From positions 392,699,217 through 392,763,216 of the forward strand of contig CM062294.1 of assembly GCA_031216915.1 (NCBI GenBank): a stretch of 64,000 bases of DNA, given 5' to 3'. The translations under genes were made by a program, and so were the position numbers. Below the pieces are notes generated by a model. The model saw only the letters and a program-made list of their open reading frames with translations, searched no databases and had not been told where the DNA came from. This document shows, one piece after another, positions 55,976-64,000 of this stretch. The number at the start of each line of letters is the position of its first letter. Within the stretch, counting starts at the first letter, position 1. The DNA comes from Pictodentalium vernedei (lineage: Eukaryota > Mollusca > Scaphopoda > Dentaliida > Dentaliidae).

Positions 55976-56065
55976 GTAAAGTGGAAATTTGCACTGCCAC
56001 ACCACCCATTCATAATCAAATTCCATCTATGTAGAATCTATGTTCTTGATTGCTGTCTTAATTAA

Positions 56066-56306
56066 CCCTTTACCCAACGAATCGCCCGCATCCGCCCGCG
56101 TAATATGTAAATTCAGCAGCTGAAAAAATATTATTTTTCTAAAAAATTCAACAAAACCATATCATGTGACCCCTCTTTGGAACGAGCTCGTCGAGCTCGT
56201 TCCAAAGAGAGGTCACATGATATGGTTTTGTTGACATTTTTTAAAAAAATTTAAAAAATGATATTTAAAATAATAAATTTTGAAATCGTCTGCGTTGTGT
56301 AAAGGG
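56066..56306 (+). mobile_element. MITE-A2 copy, near-complete
   Basis: TTAA flanks 56,062-56,065 and 56,307-56,310. Palindrome arms match (CTTTGG/CCAAAG) around GAGCTCGTCGAGCTC. Good A2 reference copy. Confidence 0.96.
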
Positions 56307-56310
56307 TTAA

Positions 56311-56870
56311 CAAGATAGACAAAAACTAGCACAATAAAAAGGCTGTACATGTTACGATCATCAATTCATGTTGTTGATGTCAAACAAAAATAATTAACAT
56401 TTTTTTTTACCCAAGGAGCCATCAAGTTTCTGTACCAAGGGGCACAACTCTACCACAAACGTGTGAAGATATCTCAAGTGGTGTCGAGGAAGAAAACAAG
56501 AAGTAAAACCGTCGTGGTTTGTTTGACAGATGAAAAGGCGCATAGGAAGGGCTTAAACCTGGTTGAGATTGTCCTGCTCCGACCTGCTTGTGGACAAACT
56601 GAGTATTTTTAATTTTATGAGTGACAGGACTAACAATAATTGTGTTCCAAGTACATATTATTTTCAGGAAAGCAGCATGTAATTTATCCCTAAAGTAATT
56701 TTTTCATCACTACATATTTTCAGTGGCAGGTGAGCAATTCTAATCGGTAATTACCGAGGCGAGGATAGAGGGGTGCTGAAGAGACACCCCCTCCCCCCTC
56801 TACCGAACACTTGTCGGAGATTTAGAGCTGTTTTATTATTATCCTCCGCCACGTCCTCCCGTCGGTCCTT
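56311..56870. other. Unassigned sequence
   Basis: ACCCAAGGAGCC / CAAGGGGCACAACTC sequence near 56,410 and CCCCTCCCCCCTC near 56,788; no gene recognised. Confidence 0.5.
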
Positions 56871-56874
56871 CCTT

Positions 56875-57600
56875 ACCCATTTCTTGTCATCACATTTAAA
56901 TGAAAATCGTTCAAATTCTTTTTTCAAATTTAATATATAGCCTATTAGTGATAACATAATCATGAATTGGATTGCGAACCAGCTCTGTCCAAGTATTTCT
57001 TCACGAGTTATTGCCCTTGTTGGACTTACTTTCCTGTCATCACATTACAACTTCTTGTTATCACACATTCCAAAGAAAACTGTTCAATATTTTTTTTTAC
57101 AAATTTAAGGTAATAGCTTTTTGGTGATAATATCGTGAATAGGATTACAAACCAGTCATATTTAACCCTTTGAACCCTGGTGGTATCTTCCATATTAGTT
57201 CAATGGCAGCAACTGAAAGAGTCCATGTTCATTATTAAGAGGTAGACTAATTAATATTTTCAGCCTTGGGGCTGCACGTTGAAAATATTGATTGGTCTAC
57301 CACACGCATGCACTTAGCATCCATCCTATTTAATGAAATTATGACGTGTCATGTTCCTGGTCGGAAAAACGGCCGCTATAGGGTTCAAATCGTTAAGTAT
57401 TCCTTCAAGAGTAACTGCCTAGTTGGACTTAGAATTTATTGTCATCTCATTGCCATTTCTTGTCATCACATTCCCAAGAAAACTGTCCAAGATGTTTCTT
57501 TTCAAATTCAACATATAACATTTTGGTGATAATTTCATGAAGGGGATTGCGAACCAGCTGTGTCCAAGTATCGTTTCAAGAGTTATTTCCCTAGCTAGGC
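56875..57600 (+). repeat. Tandem repeat, about 150-180 bp, three units, interrupted by MITE-B
   Basis: TGTCATCACATT, AAGAAAACTGT(T/C)CAA, GGTGATAAT.TC.TGAA and GGATTGCGAACCAGCT recur in order. The units begin near 56,880, 57,036 and 57,450. The second unit is split by MITE-B (57,166-57,392). Confidence 0.85.
57166..57392 (+). mobile_element. MITE-B copy in a tandem array
   Basis: TTAA flanks 57,162-57,165 and 57,393-57,396. Ends CCCTTTGAACCCTGGTGG and GGGTTCAAATCG. The neighbouring array units show the unoccupied sequence. Confidence 0.94.
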
Positions 57601-57770
57601 TTGGGATGTGTGTTTGGGGGGGGGGGGGGTAGCCATCTTTTGCCGTTGCAGTTGTTTTACTTTGACGTTTTCCCTGGTAATATTCTGGTACACAAGTGCC
57701 TCCAGCGAAATTTGAATTCAGGACATCTGTCAGATATCCGACGCACAAACCAATACGCCGCAGCCTTGAA

Positions 57771-57999
57771 CCCTTTGCCTAACGAATCGGTGCATCCGTC
57801 TGCGTAATTTACAAATCGGGCAGTTGAAAATAAATTATTTTTAAAAAATTCCAACAAAACCATTTCATGTGAGCCCTCATTGGAACGATCTCGTCGAGCT
57901 CGTTCCAATGATGGGCCACATGATATGGTTTTGTTGAAATATTTCGAAAAATGTGAACAAATTAACAAATTTTGGTGTTGTGTACGTTGAGTAAAAAAG
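57771..57999 (+). mobile_element. MITE-A2 copy
   Basis: Left flank TGAA, right TTAA 58,000-58,003. CCCTTTGCCTAACGAATCGG start; centre GGAACGATCTCGTCGAGCTC with paired CATTGG/CCAATG arms. Right terminus decayed (GAGTAAAAAAG). Confidence 0.9.
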
Positions 58000-58003
58000 T
58001 TAA

Positions 58004-58794
58004 GCCAGACATTTCCATGACAAATCGGAAAATAAGAAATAGGTAGCTCTCCTTGAATATCCGCCAAATGTGCAGGAAGAAACTTTCCTGGTACCTAGTT
58101 GGATGAACAGTGTGGATATCAGTCCAAGTAGAGAGGAAAGGATAAAATCATCCGTAGAAACCATTTATATAACCAAACTAGCCGAAATATACCCGTCGTT
58201 GCACGGGTTGAAGGAGTAATGCAACGGCGCACGCAAAATTCACCCTGGCCATGTTACTCCTGGTAAAAACAAATACAACTAGGTGCAAAACATCAGCTCG
58301 AAAACTCTTAAAATATAGGAGTACATGTGTAGCAAACAAAAAACAAGAAAACATTCCATTTGCTTCTATTTTTTTCACAGAATGTTCGTTAATTCTTGAA
58401 TGGTAACTATACCCAACAGTTTTTTCAGTGGTAAGATTAGTGCATTTTGTTGTTTCGCTGATGGGGAAAGAGCATACATTTTCCAGCAAAGAAAAGGAGC
58501 TAGGGTATTATAAGACGGTACACCCCTACCCCAAACACTCTCTACAGATAGGCAACTTGTTTTGAATGGATGTCTAAATGGCGTAAGTTTCTGATTCTTA
58601 AATCTTTTTGTCTTGACCTCCATCAGTGTGTATGGACTATTAACATAAAATATGTGACAGAACTTAAACGAAACATTTTCTGACAAAACTTTTCGTGGCG
58701 TGAGGTGGAAGCGTCGCCTAACGTAACACCTACCCCTGAGTGTTTCGCCACATAAGTTTACGATATATGGCATTCTATATTTGGTGTATCAATG
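58004..58794. other. Unassigned sequence
   Basis: Minus-strand frames at 58,178-58,773 (103 and 132 codons, overlapping) show no recognisable domain. No gene called. Confidence 0.5.
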
Positions 58795-59098
58795 CAGTTA
58801 AAACTAGAAGTCCTGTCATGAACTGTGCGCTTATCTAGGCTTAATTGCGCGTAGGAGTTGCGCGCAGTTGCCATATCGAATGACATCCAAAGCACGGCAG
58901 GTTCTCCTGTTTACTTATAGTAAACCCAGGCAATGTTTCTGCCAATGGACCTTCGGATTACCCTGGCTGAAACATTGCTTGTGCACAGACCATATATACA
59001 GAATTTGATAACCTTACTATGGTCATAGCGCGTAGATTAACGCGCAGATCGACGTGCTATTTGTGCGCATTTCATGACAGGACTTCTAGTTTTAACTG
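58795..59098 (+). mobile_element. Tc1/mariner-like MITE, 304 bp
   Basis: Inverted ends of about 36 bp open CAGTTAAAACTAGAAGTCCT and continue TGTCATGAA.TG.GCGC. The right side is followed by TA; the left flank reads TG, a likely decayed TA. Inside is a second inverted pair, GCAATGTTTC and GAAACATTGC. CAG ends beside TA are typical of Tc1/mariner. No transposase. Confidence 0.85.
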
Positions 59099-59100
59099 TA

Positions 59101-60225
59101 TGTTGAACAGAGCAGGGTTTTTTAAGCGAGTGTCGGAGAAGGGGAGAGGGGTGGGTGTCTCCTCCAACAAATTCAGACGACAACAAGGCGTTCAGGTTCC
59201 GGACCTGCCTAAAAGGACTGAGGGAACGTAATTGGTACTAGGTACATCTGTTTTAAATGTACGCATGATATGCACTCGAGGCGCACATGCATCGTGCACG
59301 TATGTTGTACATTCAACAGAGGCACCTGTGTTTCCTGGAGTGAAAAAAATCCCAGTGTTATTACAAGTGAAGTTATTATTTATTAAGTGAAATATTGACG
59401 AAGATACGCCATATTTGCCTGGCTGATTTACTACACCCCTAAATGATTACCACTCGTTTATCATTTTAAAATAATTATCTCTGGTAGATAGACGGTCGTT
59501 TAGTTAAACTACTTACAGCCTGACATACGCCCGAAGAGAGCCAAATCATCGGTCAACATATGTGTCGATGACAGATGCTACATTGAAAACTTGTGTCGCT
59601 TAAGATCATTAAAATCAACAAATTGACGAAATTTGTAAAAGATAGACTTTTTTCAAGTTCTATGATCTTTTTACGTAAAATATGACAGTTGTTGCATCTA
59701 GATTGCCAAGAGAAGATGAGAGGAGAGGGGCAGTAACAAATGTGGAGTTGCGTACACGATTCATCGTGCGGCAACTCTGATTCGCCCTACTCACACGAAC
59801 GTGGAGGTCACCGAAGGGAGAAATCAGCGAAGCCAATGAGGGTGTATGCAAAAGAACCTGTATGTTCGACTGCCCGTCAAGTCAGTAATGTGTTGTCGAC
59901 CTCTCCATCAAAACGGACCTCCATCTGTCTGCTCTCCGAGGGACAATGCAATCCAAACCGGTGTGGTTTATTGCTACACCCAGCGGGGAATTCGTGTAAC
60001 CAATTCAATTTGTGAGACTAACTGCATTATAATATTACATTACAGCAGTAAATAAACAATTGCGTGACTAGTGTTACATGCATTATGTGACTTGGAGTGG
60101 TGTTGAAAATATACTAGTTTCTGGTTAGGGGAAGGGTTTGGGTTGGGGGGGGGGGGGGTACAAATATTATGCCACGAGTGTCGTCTTGTAGTCGTATAAG
60201 GCAAACGGTAAATATAAAGGATATT
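59101..60225. other. Unassigned sequence
   Basis: No gene recognised. A G run lies at about 60,146-60,158. Overlapping open frames at 59,740-60,055 have no identifiable product. Confidence 0.5.
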
Positions 60226-60295
60226 TTAGTTGAGGGAAGCTAACACTTGTTTTCAAAACAGAACCAGTTACAGACCATCTTTAGAACGTTTCACA

Positions 60296-60710
60296 ACATA
60301 CTACTACCACGACAATGGCAACGACGACCGCGATGGATTTGACGGCAACAACGACCACGGCTTCGACGATGACAGTTACTACGACAACGACCATACAGGG
60401 GCGTCATGCTAGGGAAAAATCAGGGGGGGGAGGGGGGATCGGTAACACCATCTAAGCGGAGCGCCACCACTGGTTGGCGCGTAGCGTGACCCAAAATTTT
60501 GGCAAAAAATGCCTCCCCAGATTGCCGGAAATGGCACTTCCCAGGCCTTCACCGAAAATATTTGGGCTCCCCCCCCCCCCCCCCCCCCCGTGCACCGTTG
60601 GCATGACGCCACTCCGACCATGGTAGCAGCAATGACGACCACGATAGCAGCGGCTGCGGCGACGACGATGGTGACGGTGGTGACGAAGACGGCGGAGTTG
60701 TTTATACACA
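60296..60710 (+). repeat. GAC-rich trinucleotide region, split by a hAT-like MITE
   Basis: CGACGACC/ACGACAACG-type triplets on both sides of 60,395-60,614. One plus-strand frame reads as a D/N/Y/G-rich string (60,298-60,394) and an A/T-rich string continues after the insertion. Likely a decayed triplet repeat; coding origin unproven. Confidence 0.7.
60395..60614 (+). mobile_element. hAT-like MITE, about 220 bp
   Basis: Ends ACAGGGGCGTCATGC and complement of GAGTGGCGTCATGC. Flanking CGACCAT at 60,388-60,394 and 60,615-60,621 (7-8 bp). A C run of about 20 lies near the right end. No ORF of its own. Confidence 0.82.
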
Positions 60711-60770
60711 CTGGTCCATTTCATTCTGTTTTTGATAACTTATATTTTACATTAATTAGAGTTTAGTTAA

Positions 60771-61013
60771 CCCTTTACGCAACGTAACCACAAGAACCGG
60801 CCAGCGCTATTCACAAATATCGCCTATTAATTTCATTATGTTTTTCATTTTTTGTCTCAAAAACATGGGTTATGACTCCTCTTTGGAACGAGCTCATCGA
60901 GCTCGTTCCAATGAGGGGTCATAACCTATATTTTTGAGACAAAAAATGAAAAAAAATAGTTATTCAAGAATTTTCTTTACAAGTGCCGTCTGCTTTTCAT
61001 GTTAGGTAAAGGG
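60771..61013 (+). mobile_element. MITE-A1 copy, near-complete
   Basis: TTAA flanks 60,767-60,770 and 61,014-61,017. Palindrome arms are mismatched at the variable site (CTTTGG versus CCAATG); otherwise well preserved. Confidence 0.95.
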
Positions 61014-61080
61014 TTAAAATAGCCATAGGATAAAGATAAGTTCTCTCTTACTTTTCTGGCTTTGATAATTCCAGACTCTA

Positions 61081-61154
61081 ACATCGATTCTTGGAAAGCG
61101 CTTCAAAGAAACCCCAATAATTAACGTAATAGGTTCTTTTTGATTTGTTACAAA
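61081..61154 (+). repeat. Long flanking direct repeat, left
   Basis: 74 bp starting ACATCGATTCTTGGAAAGCG, repeated at 61,644-61,717 with two mismatches seen. Confidence 0.93.
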
Positions 61155-61443
61155 GTAAGTAGTAAGTAAGTAATAACTTTATTTGCAAAAGACATTATAA
61201 TACATGTTTATAACATAATTGCCCAAGAAACAATAAATAGTATTAATAATATATCACATCTAGGATTTATGAAGCTACATATTTGTCTTCTGCAGGGAGG
61301 TGACATAGCCAGCTGGCTGTATTACTGTCACCCACCTCAGGGAAAGGGAAAATGTAGAGTATGGAAAGACAAAAAAAGTGGGACATAAAAAAGCAACGAA
61401 TGAGGGAAAAAAGTGAAGAGATAGAGAGAAAGAGGGAGGGAGA

Positions 61444-61488
<45 letters not shown>

Positions 61489-61643
61489 ATCGGCTGCAAC
61501 TGAAAATAGCATGTAGAGTAGAAAAAATAAAGTAAAATAGAAATATGTAGGGAATGATCTCTGCAGTCCTGGTGATAAGTGGAACTTGGTTTCATTCTTG
61601 CACTGAGAAAGGGGGCATACATGGGAATGTGATATTTTGCGCA
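61155..61643 (-). mobile_element. LINE-like 3' fragment between 74-bp direct repeats
   Basis: On the minus strand it ends AAATAAAGTTATTACTTACT with a (TTAC)n tail and contains CTGGCTATGTCACCTCCCTG, shared with the 55.8-kb LINE tail. A (GA)n tract lies at 61,446-61,484. The minus-strand frames here are dominated by that tract and are not convincing genes. Confidence 0.75.
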
Positions 61644-61717
61644 ACATCGATTCTTGGAAAGCGCTTCAAAGAAACCCCAATAATTAACGTAATAGGTTCT
61701 TGTTGATTTGTAACAAA
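61644..61717 (+). repeat. Long flanking direct repeat, right
   Basis: Partner of 61,081-61,154; identical except two positions by eye. Confidence 0.93.
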
Positions 61718-63485
61718 TACTTATTTAGTTTATTAATGCTTGTTGTTGTTGCCATTTCCTTGTTTGTAAGATCTTATTATTGTAGTATACGTATCATAAT
61801 AATTGAAAATATGATTGTTTAAATTGAATTTTTTTTGGTTGAAAAATTGCAATTATGCGAAAAGATTTTTTTTACAGAAGTGTTCAGAATTTTAGAAAGG
61901 TATATACTGGGACATGGCTTGAGGGTCGTTGTTCGTGTGGGATTGGGTGGGAAGTGCCCCTCTTGCATTTTGAACTGTTCCCTCTCCAGCCGGCTGTTGA
62001 ACATTCAACTTTTGAGAAGACCATTTGCTTCACACCCACCCCGCCTTGAGAGAGAATTTTCTAACTGCTATTTGTGAATTTCCAAATGCTGAAGAAATCC
62101 GAATGCATCCTCCCTCACTGTGTTCGAAATATATGACCTTTGTATTCTAGAGTTTTGTCGCCTCTTGAGCGGAAGGAGGCGCCACATGCAATGCTTTAGC
62201 AATGGACGAAATATTGATTCCAGTTAGGAAATCCCATGAAAAGTGCATGGTAAAAAAAAATCAATAAATGTCTGTTGGAAACGGTCACAGGAGTGTTTGA
62301 TCCAAGCAGATTTGGGAAAGGGGCTTTTGGGGGAAATTATTCAATTGGTCATCTAAACATAAATCCACCTGCAAGCTCTTTTCCATTGAGAATACGGGTT
62401 AAATGGGTATTACTTTATTAGAAGTAACTATCAGGAGAACCAAATGTTAACTGTTAGAGTGCTGGAAGCCCATATTTGAACTTTATTCTGAAGTGCAGGT
62501 CCCTTAAAGGCTTCATGTTGTGTGGATGTGCTAGGTATTCTCTTTGGAGGTAAAATTATTTAGTCTGTATGAATTTGCCTTGCTATTATTTATGGGTGAG
62601 TGCATATAGGCAATTATAACTAGGCAAAGACATGTCAACAAATTTAGATGACCAAAAATAATTTAGCACTCCACCAGTTAACTATCAGAAGAGAACAATG
62701 GCCATGTTATCTGATTATGCTGTCACAGGTTTGAGATTTTTGTGTCAGAAATTGGGAATTTTAAATAGCATGTACCCCATTGGGAAAGGGGCCTTATCTT
62801 GTCCCCCCAAAAGGGGCCTAGATTAAATCCTGGGTCACAGCCACAGATAAATACCACAAAATCTGCCAGAACTCATTAAATTTCCAACTGTTGGCGACTT
62901 AAGGCTCAAAATTTCTAACTTTTGCAAAATTCGACCAGGAATGGGGTTGGGGTGGAGGTGGAGGAGGCATCGCCACGGCATTTGGTATATACGAAAATTA
63001 TTTTTTCTTTTTATTCTAAGGCAAAATTGTTGGTCTTTTGTCATGTTTCATTTTTCTGATTGAGATTTTGGCATTGGTTTTTCTTTAATTGGTGTTTTCG
63101 TCCGATTGTTTCTTCACACTGGTGTTTTGTCCAAAATTCTTACCTGTCTGTGTGTATTTCTAGACACTTCACATGCTCATAAAAACCCATCTTCCAACAA
63201 CGAATGCCGATTAAAAATACTCGTGGCCTTTCATATAGTGTGCAGTGCAGATGTTGCACTCCGTGGAAGGTCTTCTTTCATCTTTCACTGCGAAAAAAAC
63301 ATTTACTCATACGTTTCGAAATCAAACCAGATGCGCTAATATCACAGAAAAAGCGCCGAAACACCAGATATAGGCGCATTATAGTGTTTCCGTTATAACC
63401 CGACGCGTCATCCCTCAACCCCACTCAACCATCTCTCTAAACTCATATCACATAGACATTTGACATTTCAGTTATATATCTTGTG
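61718..63485. other. Unassigned sequence, about 1.8 kb
   Basis: The longest stretch without a recognised repeat. Open frames are all under 85 codons and without recognisable features. GACCAGGAATGGGGTTGGGG near 62,933 resembles GACCAGGATTGGGGTGGGGG at about 20,292, so part may be a dispersed element. Confidence 0.5.
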
Positions 63486-63489
63486 TTAA

Positions 63490-63671
63490 AAATTTACCCA
63501 ACGTAACGGCCAAAACCGGCCAGCGCTATTCATAGAAATCGCTAATTAATTTTCATAATTTTTTTCCAAAGACGTGTCATAACCTATGTTTTTGAGACAA
63601 AAAATGAAAACAATTGGTTATTCAAGAATTTTGTTTGCAAGTGTCGTCTGCTTTTCATGTAAGGTAAAGGG
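63490..63671 (+). mobile_element. MITE-A1 copy with internal deletion
   Basis: Right TTAA 63,672-63,675, left TTAA 63,486-63,489. Both subterminal arms are intact; the left half of the palindrome is deleted (CCAAAGACGTGTCATAACC directly after the left arm), leaving about 182 bp. Confidence 0.92.
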
Positions 63672-63722
63672 TTAAATATATTCACACTCAGTCGGAAACT
63701 CTTGCAAATATACTACGACAGG

Positions 63723-64000
63723 CAGGGGGGGGGGGGGGGGGTGGGGGCACTAAAAATTTGCAAGACGTGACGTCCTATGTTTTATTCAGCTCCTTTTTAC
63801 ACCCACCCACCCCTACGTGAAAATTTTCTACTACCATTTTCAGACACCCACCCCCACTCTCCCATTAAAATCCAAAATAAAATTATAAACTTAGTAGGCA
63901 CAGCTGTCTTTTGGGGGGTTTCATAATGTTCTTAAACTGGTACCACCAATTTAAACCTCTGTGGGCTGCTGTGGGTCCCAATCTACAAATGACAAGCTGT
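63723..64000 (+). mobile_element. hAT-like G-ended element, second copy, cut by window edge
   Basis: Begins CAGGGGG and follows the 23,246 element almost base for base (CACTAAAAATTTGCAAGACG, TTTACACCCACCCACCCC, GGTACCACCAATTTAAACCT). The right end lies beyond the window. The preceding ACGACAGG would be its 8-bp target repeat. Confidence 0.93.

Noticed and set aside
57657-58067. Minus-strand 136-codon frame
   Set aside because: Runs through a MITE-A2 copy; the residues are those of the repeat.
61267-61647. Minus-strand frame of 126 codons
   Set aside because: Its core is a (GA)n microsatellite read as Ser/Leu, and the rest is a LINE 3' tail.
883-63675. TTAACCC / GGGTTAA as telomere-like repeats
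   Set aside because: They occur singly at MITE ends, not as tandem TTAGGG arrays.

Overview
This 64-kb window looks like non-coding metazoan nuclear DNA, most likely from a marine invertebrate. It is A+T-rich and contains no bacterial-style gene array, no operon and no convincing protein-coding exon. The pointers to an animal genome are two tRNA-derived SINE families with A and B boxes, 5'-truncated LINE tails (one keeps the C-terminal end of a reverse-transcriptase ORF), hAT-like and TTAA-specific miniature DNA transposons, satellites with higher-order structure, long (TTTA)n, (GA)n and (AAT)n microsatellites, and many poly-G/poly-C runs. I cannot name the species. Every open frame is short (136 codons or fewer) and nearly all fall inside repeats or low-complexity DNA.

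The dominant component is one family of miniature inverted-repeat elements, called MITE-A here. About 35 full, partial or decayed copies are spread from 0.9 kb to 63.7 kb. Typical copies are 235-245 bp, begin CCCTTTACCYAACG, end with its complement, and sit between TTAA duplications, as in the piggyBac superfamily. Their centre is a long near-perfect palindrome around GAGCTCGTCGAGCTC. Two subfamilies (A1, A2) share ends and centre but differ in the flanking arms. A second TTAA family (MITE-B, CCCTTTGAACCC ends) has five copies.

Layout: 0.9-2.1 kb, MITE-A and a compound palindromic element, with a second copy at 53.5 kb; 2.6-3.8 kb, a G-rich tandem array; 8.5-10.2 kb, a paired dispersed repeat; 10.5-12.2 kb, a 128-bp satellite with a three-monomer higher-order repeat; 12.6-13.2 kb, a hAT-like element with an 8-bp target duplication; 14.1-14.4 kb, a short tandem repeat; 17.0-18.2 kb, SINEs interrupted by a LINE; 23.2-24.0 kb, a hAT-like element whose second copy runs off the right edge at 63.7 kb; 25.6-26.4 kb, a 165-bp satellite; 27.2-29.9 kb, a 145-bp satellite with a four-monomer higher-order repeat and a SINE inserted in it; 30.5-31.8 kb, a foldback element, a Ser/Leu-tRNA-like SINE, and a MITE-B carrying a SINE; 33-34.7 kb, several MITE-A copies including two sharing one TTAA; 36.2-39.6 kb, nested SINE, MITE-A and an element with long iterated terminal repeats; 40.2-44.3 kb, more MITE-A and SINE; 45-47.5 kb, tandem duplications and (TTTA)n-linked units; 48-49.5 kb, a 1.5-kb hAT-like element; 50.9-63.7 kb, palindromes, MITEs, two LINE tails and a Tc1-like miniature element.

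There is no gene pathway to describe. The biological content is the layered history of transposition. Nested insertions give relative ages, and two almost identical MITE-A copies (33,229 and 40,241) suggest recent mobility. No transposase gene is visible, so the enzymes would have to be encoded elsewhere.
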